From: Sphingobacteriales bacterium
GTDB taxonomy: Bacteria; Bacteroidota; Bacteroidia; Chitinophagales; Chitinophagaceae
NCBI GenBank assembly: GCA_016200915.1
Contig: JACQDV010000032.1
Location: 25,084-89,083 of the forward strand
Reading direction: 5' to 3'
DNA: 64,000 nt
The first letter of the stretch is position 1, and every line of letters begins with the position of its first letter. Made by a program: the position numbers and the translations under genes. Below are positions 53,738 through 63,861 of the stretch, piece by piece. The notes beneath the pieces were generated by a model. That model was not told the origin of the DNA, searched no databases, and saw only the letters and a program-made list of their open reading frames with translations.

Positions 53738-55807
53738 TCATCGTATCAGTACCGTTGTTCCCTTTAGTAAAAATTCTTTGCCGGTATCCCTGTTTTTATA
53801 TTTCAGGTACCAGGCATAAGTTCCGGTAGGTTGAGGAGTTCCGTTAATAGCGCCATCCCATTTAATTAACCAGTTAGTTGTTTCAAATACTTTTTGACCA
53901 TAGCGGTTAAACACTTTGAACTCTAAATTATCGGCCTTGTATGCATTTAATGGATACAGATAATCATTTAACCCATCACCATTGGGAGTAAAGGCGGTTG
54001 GTACATCAATATAACAGGACTTAACAACGGTGAGATCATGATAAGTGGTATCAAAACAATTTCCGTCAGAAACAATTAACCGGATGGTATATACTTTTTC
54101 TGATGTGGTTTTTGGATAGTATTGTGCCGGAGGGTTTTGAAGCGTACTGGTAATGCCGTTACCAAAATCCCAGTTCCAGCTGTTTACGCTCAAACTTTTA
54201 TCAATAAATACGGCAGTATCTTCCGGACAAATTATTTCCGGCCAGCTAAAATCGGCCAGGGGTTTCTGTGCAAGTGTGAATGATTGTGAGGAAGTATCAC
54301 TGCAAAATCCATTGCTTACAATTAGCTTAACTGTTTTTGTTCCCGGCGTGAAATAATCTCTTTCTGGATTTTGTTCATCAGTAGTGGCAGTATTATCAAA
54401 TGTCCATAACCAGCTGTTTACATTATGGGCGCCGTCATGCATAAATGAAATATGATCTTTTTTACACTCGCTGAGGATGCTGTAAGTAAAATCAGCATTT
54501 ACGGTATCCTTCACAGTAAAGCTTTGTCCTTCACCAATAGGAGTGGGCACACCACATTCATCAATAATAGGATTTCCATCTAATCCATTTTTCAGTTTGA
54601 TGGTAAATGTTCCGTTTGTGCTAACTGGTTGTGATAAACTGATGGTGATGGTACTGGTAGTGCCATCTGCATTACAATTACCACTGGCGGCAATTACATT
54701 AACAGGATAGGGACCTGTAACAAAAAAATCACTTCCATCAGGTGCGATAGAAGCACATTGAATATTCTTTTTAAATACCAGTGTTAATTTATCAGGTGCA
54801 CAGCTTACAGGAGACAGGCTGTCAATATGTGTTGGCTCCAATACTTTTATGGTAAAAGATAATTGCTGACCATATGGAATTTCATTGTCACAATAATCAG
54901 CTAATGAATTGTTATCCGTTCCTTTTTGTGCCACTAAATTATAATTGCCGGGAGGAAGTGTTTGACTGAAAGTAACCAGCAAACTATCCGAATCAAACCC
55001 ATTGGCACAACCATATCCTTCCACTTTAGTAACATTGGCAATGGCAGGAGAAAGTACAAAATCAGAACCATCTGCTGCAATACTATTACAACGAATGTTT
55101 TTTCCTAATGTAACTACCGCACTTGCATGATCACATTTTATGCTGAATGTTTTTAAAGAGGGAATGAGTGGATCAGTAATGCTGGCGGTACCGCCATTGA
55201 ATTCAAGGGTGTAACCACTTTGGGAATCGGTAAAATGACTAACCATTAGCAAATAAGTATGTCCTACTATCAGTGTTGGCATTTTACTAAATGTAGGGGC
55301 ATCTGAAAAAGGTGGATTACCTCCTAATTCAGGAGGATTAGATGCACAAACAAATACATCAGTAGCAGAGGATTTTGTGCCCGTTTGACCAGTAAAGCCT
55401 CTGGCACTTTCTAATGAAGAGTTGCCTGACCAATTACCGGAGATTGCAAGTGTATTATCTGTAAAAATATCATTAGGATTACGACCAGAAATATCGAAAA
55501 GCTGCCAGTCATAATCATCATCAAGATTGCTGGGAGTTATTAAAAACCCAAGCGTACCACCTGTATAGCAAGTAAATTTATAGAAATAAGGATTTTTATT
55601 TGCGTAATTGGCGCTGCCACTTCCTGAACAACCGGGAACAAAAATAGAATTAGTACTGCATGTAGGAACATTGGTTTGAGTAAACACTTTGGTCCCGCAA
55701 ACTGGAAATGCTGTGGAAGGTGTTTGCCCAAGAGTAGTACAAGATTGTGCATTTATATCAGTAACAAACAAAATCCCAAGAACAATTAGCAATAATTTGT
55801 AATTCAT
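53738..55807 (-). CDS. T9SS type B cargo protein with PKD domains
   Basis: A 689-residue exported protein. Signal peptide (LLIVLGILFVTDINAQ), an N-terminal CUB-like or lectin-like domain (about 30-200, CSTNSIFVPGCSGSGSANYA ... GHTYLLMVSHF), two internal Ig-like repeats with conserved Cys (about 215-430), two PKD domains (about 435-600, with SWLWTFDNTATTDEQNPERD and SWNWDFGNGITSTLQNPPAQ), and the C-terminal type B sorting domain with VPTAFTPNGDGLNDYLYP, VFNRYGQKVFE and a basic end TTVLIR. Probably a secreted adhesin. Confidence 0.87.
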   Translation of the reverse strand: MNYKLLLIVLGILFVTDINAQSCTTLGQTPSTAFPVCGTKVFTQTNVPTCSTNSIFVPGCSGSGSANYANKNPYFYKFTCYTGGTLGFLITPSNLDDDYDWQLFDISGRNPNDIFTDNTLAISGNWSGNSSLESARGFTGQTGTKSSATDVFVCASNPPELGGNPPFSDAPTFSKMPTLIVGHTYLLMVSHFTDSQSGYTLEFNGGTASITDPLIPSLKTFSIKCDHASAVVTLGKNIRCNSIAADGSDFVLSPAIANVTKVEGYGCANGFDSDSLLVTFSQTLPPGNYNLVAQKGTDNNSLADYCDNEIPYGQQLSFTIKVLEPTHIDSLSPVSCAPDKLTLVFKKNIQCASIAPDGSDFFVTGPYPVNVIAASGNCNADGTTSTITISLSQPVSTNGTFTIKLKNGLDGNPIIDECGVPTPIGEGQSFTVKDTVNADFTYSILSECKKDHISFMHDGAHNVNSWLWTFDNTATTDEQNPERDYFTPGTKTVKLIVSNGFCSDTSSQSFTLAQKPLADFSWPEIICPEDTAVFIDKSLSVNSWNWDFGNGITSTLQNPPAQYYPKTTSEKVYTIRLIVSDGNCFDTTYHDLTVVKSCYIDVPTAFTPNGDGLNDYLYPLNAYKADNLEFKVFNRYGQKVFETTNWLIKWDGAINGTPQPTGTYAWYLKYKNRDTGKEFLLKGTTVLIR

Positions 55808-55977
55808 AATCAGTGCTCAAATTTACTGGTATATAGATGAATCATTTGAACTTTTTGTGCCACCTATGTAATTAAGCTGTCAATAAATGGTTAATCGCAA
55901 GACATCCGGCTGCTGGTTTTCGTTGCTTATAACTAATCCAATTATTTAGTAATTTCCATCAGCAAAACCCACCTGCT

Positions 55978-56847
55978 ATGAGAAAAGCTTTAGTTTTTTG
56001 CGGATTATTTCTACCGCTGTTGATTTATGCTCAATCCGGCTCAGAAATTTACTTAGCTAAATTGACGGTTACTAAAAATCAAATCAGTATTGCTGCTCCC
56101 AAAAATATCAGCAATCACAAAGGATACGATAGCCAGCCTTTTTTTCATCCATCACAGCCATTGATCTATTATGCTTCGTTTAACGACAGTGGCCGCAGCG
56201 ACATCAAAGCATACAATTATCAAACCAATATCACTAAAAACTTCACTACTACAGAAGAAAGAGAATATTCTCCCACGGTTACACCGGATGGGAAATATAT
56301 TTCCTGCATTATTCAGCGGGATAACGGGGCACAGGATTTAGGTAAGTATCCTATTAATGGAGGCACTGCAGAAGTCATTATTAATTATATGGTGGTTGGT
56401 TACCATTCCTGGATAGATGATAAAAGTTTATTGTTGTTTGTGCTGGATGATACTGCACATAACAGTCTGCATTATTTTAATGTGATCACTAAAGAAGATG
56501 TGGTGATGGTGCAAAATCCCGGAAGATCACTGCATAAAATTCCCAATGAAAATGCGATGAGCTTTGTGGAAAAGGTGAGTGATGATGGATGGCTGATTCA
56601 GAAATTTGATATAAAAACAAGAACCATCAGTACGATCACTAAAACATTACCCAAACGGGAAGACCTGTGCTGGCTGAATAATGGAACAATGTTGATGAGT
56701 GATGGAGAAAAATTATTCTCCTTTGATCCAAAGAAAGATAAAGAATGGATGCCGGTAAAAGTGCAAAGCAGTATTCCATTAAAAGGTATTTCAAGAATTA
56801 TAGTGAATAAGGCCAATAACAAAATAGCGATTGTGGCGGCAGAATAG
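55978..56847 (+). CDS. Exported WD40-like (TolB-type) propeller protein
   Basis: A 289-residue exported protein (signal LFLPLLIYAQSG) with repeats of the TolB/PD40 kind: SQPFFHPSQPLIYYASFNDS, YSPTVTPDGKYISCIIQRDN and a later DGEKLFSFDPKKDKEW. Such propellers bind proteins or sugars; no enzyme domain is seen. It is a single gene followed by repeat sequence. Confidence 0.72.
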   Translation: MRKALVFCGLFLPLLIYAQSGSEIYLAKLTVTKNQISIAAPKNISNHKGYDSQPFFHPSQPLIYYASFNDSGRSDIKAYNYQTNITKNFTTTEEREYSPTVTPDGKYISCIIQRDNGAQDLGKYPINGGTAEVIINYMVVGYHSWIDDKSLLLFVLDDTAHNSLHYFNVITKEDVVMVQNPGRSLHKIPNENAMSFVEKVSDDGWLIQKFDIKTRTISTITKTLPKREDLCWLNNGTMLMSDGEKLFSFDPKKDKEWMPVKVQSSIPLKGISRIIVNKANNKIAIVAAE

Positions 56848-56852
56848 AATAT

Positions 56853-56975
56853 AAAAAACAATAATTGAATCTTTCACGCAAAGAAACATAAGGAGCAAAG
56901 GCGCCAATTTTTTTTGCGGCTTATTTTCTTTGCGTCCTACCGTGAAATCAGGTAAATTTTGAAACTGATGCACTA
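56853..56975 (+). repeat. Fold-back element, family 2 (copy 2)
   Basis: Matches 8887-9023 over TTCACGCAAAGAAACATAAGG, the CGCCA...TTTTTTGCGGC centre, and the right end TTTTGAAACTGATGCACTA. The left terminal repeat is degenerate. It lies directly after the preceding gene's stop. Confidence 0.65.
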
Positions 56976-56988
56976 TTAAATCTTCCAA

Positions 56989-57399
56989 TCACTCATCGCT
57001 GTCAACAATCTCTCCGTAGTTGATCAGTAATTCTTCTCCGGCTTTTATATCACGGGTGGTTTCAAAATCTTCACCGTGATTGATAGAGATGACATTGGAT
57101 GGTTCCGCATGATTGAGATACAAAGAAATATCCATTACTTTAAATCCATAATCGGGCACCCAGTATTTTTCTTCATCAAACAAACAATAAGTGTGAATCA
57201 AATATTTACTGTGCTCCGGCAATGCTTCCACTTCATCATGTGAAAGCTCAACCCATCCGCCAATGCCCTTGGAAAAAAAACCACGGGCACCTTTTGGAAT
57301 ATCTCTTACTGCAAACACACCAATACCGTGTATGCCGGAAGGTTTTATCATCACCCATGTTTCGTTATTTAATTCGTGGAGCAGTTCTTCTTTGGTCAT
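56989..57399 (-). CDS. SET domain protein
   Basis: A 136-residue protein that is a bare SET domain: GIHGIGVFAVRDIPKGARGFFSKGIGG, a helical insert, ISLYLNHAEPSNV (the N-H pseudo-knot motif), TTRDIKAGEELLINYGE. SET proteins methylate protein lysines with SAM. Bacterial targets are largely unknown. It lies 41 bases downstream of the radical SAM gene on the same strand and may share its transcript. Confidence 0.87.
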   Translation of the reverse strand: MTKEELLHELNNETWVMIKPSGIHGIGVFAVRDIPKGARGFFSKGIGGWVELSHDEVEALPEHSKYLIHTYCLFDEEKYWVPDYGFKVMDISLYLNHAEPSNVISINHGEDFETTRDIKAGEELLINYGEIVDSDE

Positions 57400-57440
57400 G
57401 TAATTGAATTAAGCGGCGGCAATATAATTGAATAATATGA

Positions 57441-59492
57441 TTATAATGCCAGCAAACCCACTTTATACAATTGATTCATGGGTTTATTATCCCAAAACAA
57501 TTCAAAATCTTCTGATACATTGGTTTCGTATGATTGTAGTAGTTGAAGACGGGTTTGCGGTTTATTGTTTACCGTAAGTAATGGAAGTATTTGCAATAAC
57601 CAATCAGCCTGTGGCTTTGGCAATTGTATTTTTATATTGCTGAAGGAAGAGATAAAATCAATAGCAGCCATTTCACGACTATTGCCCTTCTTACTTTGTG
57701 TGAAGTATTCAACATTCGCTACTTTTCCCAGCCATACATATTTTGTTTCCGGTTTATCGTTGGCGATCACTTCTTCATCCAACGCCTGCTGAATAAAATT
57801 AGGATCAATGGTTGTTTTGGGAACTTTAAATTCAAACCATTTGAATAATGGTTCTTCAATGCCAATGCCGTGCATGTAGTTAAACAATGATTTTTTCAAT
57901 CCGTCGCTAAACCGTTCATGATCGCCAACCGGGTCAATATGTTCAATATCATTGTTAGCAAATGTTCCTATTACTTCTGTAACTTTTTTCACTTTGTATT
58001 TATCGGGTTCTAATCCAACAGGACTATGAGCCGTCATGGTAAACAAATGCCAGAAAGCTGATTGCAGTACTCCGGTTTTAAATAACTGCCTCACCATTTC
58101 CATTGAGTCAATTGTTTCCTGTGCGGTTTGAGTAGGAAAGCCATACATTAAATAAGCATGTACCATTATTCCTGCTTCAGTAAAATAGCTGTTCACTTTT
58201 GCAACCTGTTCTACCGTAATTCCTTTGTTGATGAGTTGAAGTAAACGATTGGAGGCTACTTCTAATCCGCCTGATACAGCAATACAACCGGATGCTTTTA
58301 GCAGCGAACAAAGATCACGGGTGAAACTTTTTTCAAAGCGGATATTGGTCCACCAGCTAACAACCAGTTTGCGTTTGATGATTTCCAGTGCCACAGCTCT
58401 CATCAATGCCGGTGGTGCGGCTTCATCCACAAAATGGAAACCGTTGTTTCCTGTTTGTTTGATCAGCGTTTCCATTCTGTCAACCAGTACAGCAGCAGCA
58501 ATGGGTTCATAGTTTTTAATATAATCGAGAGAGATATCACAAAAAGTACATTTACTCCAATAGCAACCATGAGCCATCGTGAGTTTATTCCATCTTCCGT
58601 CGCTCCATAAACGATGCATGGGATTCACCACTTCAATGGCATCAATATATTCATTCAGCCGAAGATCACTGTAATCAGGAGTAGCTAAATCCCCTTGCTT
58701 ATAATCTTTGCAGGAAGTGTTATTGATATAAATAACTTTCTTATCCTGTAATACAAATGTTCTTTTTAATGATTCAACAGGCTGTTTGTTCTCAAAATAG
58801 TTTATCAATTGTTCCAATGGAGCTTCACCATCATCGAGTGTAATAAAATCCACCAACTCAAAAACTCTTGCATCACTCAATGAACGAAATTCTGTATTGG
58901 GAAAACCACCACCCATCACCACTTTAATGTGAGGATAATGTTGTTTGATGAATTGGCCGCAACGAAAACCGGTATATAAATTTCCAGGGAAGGGAACTGA
59001 CATAGCAACCACGGTTGGTTGAATCTTATCTAATTGTTTTTTTAAGATGGATATTAAAATCTCATCCACATAAGTAGGTGCTGATTGAAGATGTTTATAC
59101 AATTCATCAAAACTATTAGCACTGCGACCCAATCTTTCGGCATAACGGCTGAAACCAAAATGTTCATCCACTAAAGCAATACGATGGGCCAGTGTTGGGT
59201 TTTTCCCCTGCAGGAATTGAATTACTGAATCAATGGTACTGGTATATTCTTCCTGCATCAGCAATATTCTGCTGCTGGCTGAGGTTTCTTCGGTTTGATT
59301 AATAGCGGCCTGTTGAAATAATTTTTGTAATCCTTCTTTGTTAAAGATATCCAGTGTTACATCAATACCTAAGTCAGACTGGAAAGTTTGAATGCCTTTT
59401 GATACTAAAAAACCTTTGAGGTAAGCCGTAGCAGGGTAGGGCGTATTAAGTTGTGTGAACGGTGGTGTTATTAAATAAACTGTTTGCGGCAA
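57441..59492 (-). CDS. B12-binding-domain radical SAM protein
   Basis: A 683-residue protein with an N-terminal cobalamin-binding-like domain (VYLITPPFTQLNTPYPATAYL; VAMSVPFPGNLYTGFRCGQFI; MGGGFPNTEF; DFITLDDGEAPLEQL) and a radical SAM core. The cluster-binding Cys are Cys310, Cys315 and Cys318 in HGCYWSKCTFC, a CX4CX2C spacing where CX3CX2C is usual. Then GGLEVASNRLLQLINKGI and VHAYLMYGFPTQTAQETID complete the barrel. The frame opens with TTG, fitting the N-terminal domain start. Substrate unknown. Confidence 0.83.
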   Translation of the reverse strand: MPQTVYLITPPFTQLNTPYPATAYLKGFLVSKGIQTFQSDLGIDVTLDIFNKEGLQKLFQQAAINQTEETSASSRILLMQEEYTSTIDSVIQFLQGKNPTLAHRIALVDEHFGFSRYAERLGRSANSFDELYKHLQSAPTYVDEILISILKKQLDKIQPTVVAMSVPFPGNLYTGFRCGQFIKQHYPHIKVVMGGGFPNTEFRSLSDARVFELVDFITLDDGEAPLEQLINYFENKQPVESLKRTFVLQDKKVIYINNTSCKDYKQGDLATPDYSDLRLNEYIDAIEVVNPMHRLWSDGRWNKLTMAHGCYWSKCTFCDISLDYIKNYEPIAAAVLVDRMETLIKQTGNNGFHFVDEAAPPALMRAVALEIIKRKLVVSWWTNIRFEKSFTRDLCSLLKASGCIAVSGGLEVASNRLLQLINKGITVEQVAKVNSYFTEAGIMVHAYLMYGFPTQTAQETIDSMEMVRQLFKTGVLQSAFWHLFTMTAHSPVGLEPDKYKVKKVTEVIGTFANNDIEHIDPVGDHERFSDGLKKSLFNYMHGIGIEEPLFKWFEFKVPKTTIDPNFIQQALDEEVIANDKPETKYVWLGKVANVEYFTQSKKGNSREMAAIDFISSFSNIKIQLPKPQADWLLQILPLLTVNNKPQTRLQLLQSYETNVSEDFELFWDNKPMNQLYKVGLLAL

Positions 59493-59695
59493 TACCGATA
59501 GTTTGCGACTAAATTAAACTATTTTAAAAAATGGAGAAGCAAAACAAATCTTGTGTAAAATATAAGCTTACGAATAAATACGTGACAGAAAAGCGGTCTT
59601 TAAAAACTAAAATCAAAAACTTTGTTTTATATTTATTTATTGTCATTAACGGGGTATCACTATATTACTACATTACATTATACAGTTAAATTTTA
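59493..59695. other. 203-bp divergent promoter region
   Basis: A/T-rich gap between the radical SAM and cyclase genes, which are divergent. No hairpin or confident -7 box seen; TTTATTTATTGTC stretches are present. Confidence 0.35.
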
Positions 59696-61681
59696 ATGAA
59701 GACCGCTATCTGTTTACGCTTACTCTTTGTTTTTATTGTAGCAGGATTTACTTCCTGCAAATTGAAAATTGACCCCAACCTGCCAGTAGCCCGGCAGGGC
59801 ATAATGGATTTAAGTGATTTTGATATAAACAAAAAAGGGAAATTTTCATTAGATGGTGAATGGGCTTTTTATTATAATCAATTACTTTACCCGGCCGATT
59901 TTAAAAATCATACTGATCCTCTGCCAGATGCTTTCATGAATGTACCTGGTTACTGGAACGAGACAAAAGAAGGGATAAAAAAATTTAATGGTTGTGGATA
60001 TGCTACCTACCGGCTGCTGTTAACGAATTATCATTTTAATAGCCTGATGGCATTACGTATCTGGGAAACCAACAGCGCCTATCGGTTATGGATTAATGAT
60101 GAATTGATATCGTTTGCCGGAGTGGTATCTGCCAATCCTGATTCGGTGGTGCCAAAAATTATCCCACGGGTAAAACCATTTTATCTCCCACCAGGGGATT
60201 CTTTGCAAATTATACTGCAAATAGCCAATACGTCACATGTTAACGGGGGGTTACGCAGCAGCATTGACATAGGTGAAGCAGATACCATCATCCGTCAACG
60301 GGATAATAGCAGGAATGCTGAATTATGGATGGCTGCCATCATGTTTATCCTTTTTGTGTATCACCTGCTCATTTTTTTATTGCGTAAAAAAGAATATGCG
60401 GCGCTGTGGTTTGCTCTGCTCTGTCTCGATTCCACCATACGCAACCTGATTACAGGTGAATATATTTTTTATACCAGCTTTCCCGGTTTTCCCTATGCCG
60501 CAGGGATACGTATAGAGTACCTCACTGTTACCATGGGGGTGCCCATATATGTTATGCTGGCCTTCGAATTTTTTAAACAGGAATGGTCGCTATATATCCG
60601 TAACAGCATCCTGCTCATTTGTGTGGCGGAATCATTGCTTATTATTTTTTTTCCGGTACGGGTGTTTACCGGTTTCCTGAGTATTATCCTGTTGTTTGTT
60701 TTGCTTGAATCTGTATATCTTGTTTATATCGTTATCCGTGCTATGATCAATAAAAGGGAGTTTGCTATTATATCTTTTATCAGTTACTGTATTTGTTTTG
60801 CAGGCATTGTACATGATGTACTGGTGGCCCGGCTGGTTATCAACGATTCGTTTATCATCTTTTATGCTTTTAGTGGTTTCCTTCTGATGCAGGCGTATAT
60901 TCTTGCCTACCGTAATTCGGTAGCCTATAAAAAAATAGAAATCTTATCGGAAGAATTGAACGAGGCCAATATTACGTTAGAAAAGAAAGTGGAAGACCGC
61001 ACCGCTGCTTTGAATCTTACCAACAGTCAGCTTACAGACGAAAAAAGAAAATCGGATGAACTGCTGCTCAATATTTTGCCGGCAGAAATAGCGGAAGAAC
61101 TTCGTAATGATGGCACTTCCAAAGCAAGAAGGTATCCCTCTGTTACGGTGATGTTTACCGACTTTAAAGATTTTACCCAACTGAGTGAGGAACTTACGCC
61201 GGAACAATTGGTTAGTGAGATTGATTATTGTTACCGGCAATTTGATACTATCACAGTAAAGTATGGGTTAGAGAAAATAAAGACAATGGGAGATGCTTAT
61301 ATATGTGCCGGCGGTTTACCTGCTATGAATTTTACACACCCGGAAGATGCTGCACTGGCTGCATTGGACATCCGGGATTTTATGATAGGGTACAGTAATA
61401 AAAGAAGGGAAGAAGGAAAACCAGCTTTTGCAATAAGGATTGGAATACATACCGGGCCGGTAGTGGCGGGTATTGTAGGGTATAAAAAATTTGCTTATGA
61501 TATATGGGGCGATACAGTAAACCTTGCGGCCCGTATGGAAAGCAGCGGAGAGATTAATAAAGTAAATATTTCCGGCGCCACCTGGCAGATGATAAAGGAT
61601 AAATTTAACTGCACACACCGGGGAAAGATTGACGCCAAGAACAAAGGGGCCATTGACATGTACTTTGCAGAACGGAAATAA
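59696..61681 (+). CDS. Membrane adenylate/guanylate cyclase with DISM sensor
   Basis: A 661-residue inner-membrane receptor cyclase. A lipoprotein-like signal (GFTSC, Cys21) leads to a periplasmic DISM-type sensor (LDGEWAFYYNQLLYP, NVPGYWNE, GYATYRLLL), then seven hydrophobic helices (about 215-410), a coiled coil (LSEELNEANITLEKKVEDRT) and a class III cyclase domain (about 478-655). Metal residues Asp489 (MFTDFKDF) and Asp533 (MGDAY), Lys529 and Asp602 (YDIWG) point to adenine use, and Asn609-x3-Arg613 are the transition-state pair. Probably makes cAMP on sensing an external ligand. Confidence 0.92.
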   Translation: MKTAICLRLLFVFIVAGFTSCKLKIDPNLPVARQGIMDLSDFDINKKGKFSLDGEWAFYYNQLLYPADFKNHTDPLPDAFMNVPGYWNETKEGIKKFNGCGYATYRLLLTNYHFNSLMALRIWETNSAYRLWINDELISFAGVVSANPDSVVPKIIPRVKPFYLPPGDSLQIILQIANTSHVNGGLRSSIDIGEADTIIRQRDNSRNAELWMAAIMFILFVYHLLIFLLRKKEYAALWFALLCLDSTIRNLITGEYIFYTSFPGFPYAAGIRIEYLTVTMGVPIYVMLAFEFFKQEWSLYIRNSILLICVAESLLIIFFPVRVFTGFLSIILLFVLLESVYLVYIVIRAMINKREFAIISFISYCICFAGIVHDVLVARLVINDSFIIFYAFSGFLLMQAYILAYRNSVAYKKIEILSEELNEANITLEKKVEDRTAALNLTNSQLTDEKRKSDELLLNILPAEIAEELRNDGTSKARRYPSVTVMFTDFKDFTQLSEELTPEQLVSEIDYCYRQFDTITVKYGLEKIKTMGDAYICAGGLPAMNFTHPEDAALAALDIRDFMIGYSNKRREEGKPAFAIRIGIHTGPVVAGIVGYKKFAYDIWGDTVNLAARMESSGEINKVNISGATWQMIKDKFNCTHRGKIDAKNKGAIDMYFAERK

Positions 61682-61831
61682 ACAGCAGGTGGGGTGATGG
61701 AGTATTAGAAATAATACAGTTGAAGATTTATGCTGTTGCTGGCTGCTTTTGCCAAAGCATAGTCATAGCCTGAGCTTAGTTGGGAAATAAATATACAAAA
61801 ACTATGTAGAGGCTCTACGGAAAAAAAATAA

Positions 61832-62344
61832 TCATTTGTCTTTATTTATAAAATAATGAATAGCGTAAATGGCATTAATGCAGTGGTCATTCCAGTGATG
61901 ATTGAAACTCCAATGAAGATGCCAGAGGGCATTTTGCTTTACTTCTTCAGAAGGGTTATTGAATCCATGCAGAAATGTTTTTAAATCCTTGTAAATATCT
62001 CCAAGATCATCAACCAAATCACCGCAGCTGGGCTCAGTATCATTGTAATTGGTTGGATTAAAAACTATCCAGTAATACGAATCGATAATTTTTGCATAAA
62101 TGAAGGAAAGGATATTTTTTATATCATTATCAGTGATGTCGATTTTTTCTGACTCTTTTTCTGGTAATTCAAATTCAGGAAGTTCTATGCTGTAAGTGTA
62201 TAAATGAAGTAATAGTTTTCGTGTAGCAGTAAGAAAGTTCCTGTAATTATCACTCTGAGCCGATTCGATTAATTGACAATAAGCTTCGATAGTTTTTACA
62301 AACTCATTAAAACTATTTGTTTGATTGATTTTATCTACTGCCAT
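61832..62344 (-). CDS. DUF5063 family protein
   Basis: A 170-residue helical protein. The pattern FNEFVKTIEAYCQLIES, RKLLLHLYTYSIELPEF, PSCGDLVDDLGDIYKDLKTFL and WHLHWSFNHHWNDHCINAIY (the HWxxHxxxA-type end) matches DUF5063. Function unknown. Confidence 0.78.
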   Translation of the reverse strand: MAVDKINQTNSFNEFVKTIEAYCQLIESAQSDNYRNFLTATRKLLLHLYTYSIELPEFELPEKESEKIDITDNDIKNILSFIYAKIIDSYYWIVFNPTNYNDTEPSCGDLVDDLGDIYKDLKTFLHGFNNPSEEVKQNALWHLHWSFNHHWNDHCINAIYAIHYFINKDK

Positions 62345-62383
62345 TTGATAAAGTTATTATTTTAGTAAAGTTAAGGTTCATAT

Positions 62384-62414
62384 ACAAAAAATCCCGCCTC
62401 AACGAGACGGGATT
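62384..62414 (-). terminator. Terminator for icd
   Basis: Minus strand: AATCCCGTCTC-GTTG-AGGCGGGATT, then TTTTTG, about 60 bases past the icd stop. Confidence 0.75.
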
Positions 62415-62439
62415 CATTATTTACAATGGGCATTTCGTC

Positions 62440-62466
62440 GTCATACTTCGACAGGCTCAGTATGAC
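62440..62466. repeat. Palindromic repeat GTCATACT...AGTATGAC
   Basis: GTCATACT and AGTATGAC arms around TCGACAGGCTC; a common type of Bacteroidota intergenic repeat, here between the icd stop and its terminator. Confidence 0.5.
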
Positions 62467-62473
62467 ATTAGAA

Positions 62474-63709
62474 TTATAAGCCCATTTTCTTTTTCAAATT
62501 AGCATCAATAGCATCTAAAAATTCTTCGGTGTACAAATAGTGTTCACCATGGTTTACTTTATTACCATGGATACATACTGCCAGATCTTTCGTCATCTTT
62601 CCTTCTTCTACTGTTTCAATACATACGGCTTCTAATGCATTGGCAAAATCGATCAATGGCTGGTTGCCATCTAATTTACCACGGAAAGCCAAACCTCTTG
62701 TCCATGCAAAAATGGAGGCAATAGAATTGGTAGAAGTAGGTTTACCTGCCTGGTGATCACGATAGTGACGGGTAACCGTGCCATGTGCCGCTTCTGCTTC
62801 CATTGTTTTTCCATCAGGTGTAACTAATACAGAAGTCATCAAACCTAAGGAGCCAAAACCCTGTGCAACGGTATCGCTTTGTACGTCGCCATCATAATTT
62901 TTACAGGCCCACACAAAATTACCATTCCATTTTAATGCACTTGCTACCATGTCGTCAATCAAACGATGTTCATATACAATACCGGCTGCATCAAAGGCTG
63001 TTTTAAATTCATTCTTATAGATATCTTCAAAAATATCTTTAAAACGTCCGTCGTATTTTTTAAGAATAGTGTTTTTGGTAGAAAGATATAATGGCCATTT
63101 TTTACTCAGCGCCATATTAAAACAACTGCGGGCAAAACCTTTAATACTTTCATCGGTATTATACATCGTCATTGCCACACCATCACCTTTAAAGTTGAAC
63201 ACTTCAAACACCTGTGGTTCGCCACCACCTTCGGGAGTAAAGGTCATGGTTAATTTTCCTTTACCTTTAATAACAGTATCTGTTGCACGGTACTGATCAC
63301 CAAAAGCATGACGGCCTACAATAATAGGGGCATCCCAGTTGGTAACCAATCGTGGAATATTTTTAATAACGATGGGTTCCCGGAAAACTGTTCCATCTAA
63401 GATATTGCGGATAGTTCCGTTAGGGCTCTTCCACATTTGTTTAAGATTAAACTCTTTTACACGGGCTTCATCCGGTGTAATGGTAGCACATTTGATGCCC
63501 ACGCCATATTCTTTAATGGCATTGGCTGAATCAATCGTTACCTGGTCGTTGGTCTGGTCACGGTATTCAACGCCGAGGTCAAAATATTTAATATCGAGTT
63601 CGAGATAGGGGAGAATTAATTTGTCTTTGATGAATTTCCAGATGATGCGGGTCATTTCATCGCCATCGAGTTCAACAACCGGATTGGCTACTTTAATTTT
63701 TTGTGCCAT
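62474..63709 (-). CDS. icd: NADP-dependent isocitrate dehydrogenase
   Basis: A 411-residue enzyme of the eukaryotic-type (mitochondrial-like) NADP-IDH group, which converts isocitrate to 2-oxoglutarate in the TCA cycle. Landmarks: [54 protein letters not shown] (substrate phosphate loop), [22 protein letters not shown] and [20 protein letters not shown]. Length typical. A terminator follows the stop. Confidence 0.96.
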   Translation of the reverse strand: MAQKIKVANPVVELDGDEMTRIIWKFIKDKLILPYLELDIKYFDLGVEYRDQTNDQVTIDSANAIKEYGVGIKCATITPDEARVKEFNLKQMWKSPNGTIRNILDGTVFREPIVIKNIPRLVTNWDAPIIVGRHAFGDQYRATDTVIKGKGKLTMTFTPEGGGEPQVFEVFNFKGDGVAMTMYNTDESIKGFARSCFNMALSKKWPLYLSTKNTILKKYDGRFKDIFEDIYKNEFKTAFDAAGIVYEHRLIDDMVASALKWNGNFVWACKNYDGDVQSDTVAQGFGSLGLMTSVLVTPDGKTMEAEAAHGTVTRHYRDHQAGKPTSTNSIASIFAWTRGLAFRGKLDGNQPLIDFANALEAVCIETVEEGKMTKDLAVCIHGNKVNHGEHYLYTEEFLDAIDANLKKKMGL

Positions 63710-63861
63710 TTTGTAAAACTATTTTACTTGTTTAAACATAATTAAGGACTGCGAATGTAATTAATACCGGCGAGACATTTAACACAGGCGTAAATAATTA
63801 TTCATTTCAACTGTCTGCCGGTATTATACCAGTTAAGTGGTGGTATATTAATAAAATAGTA

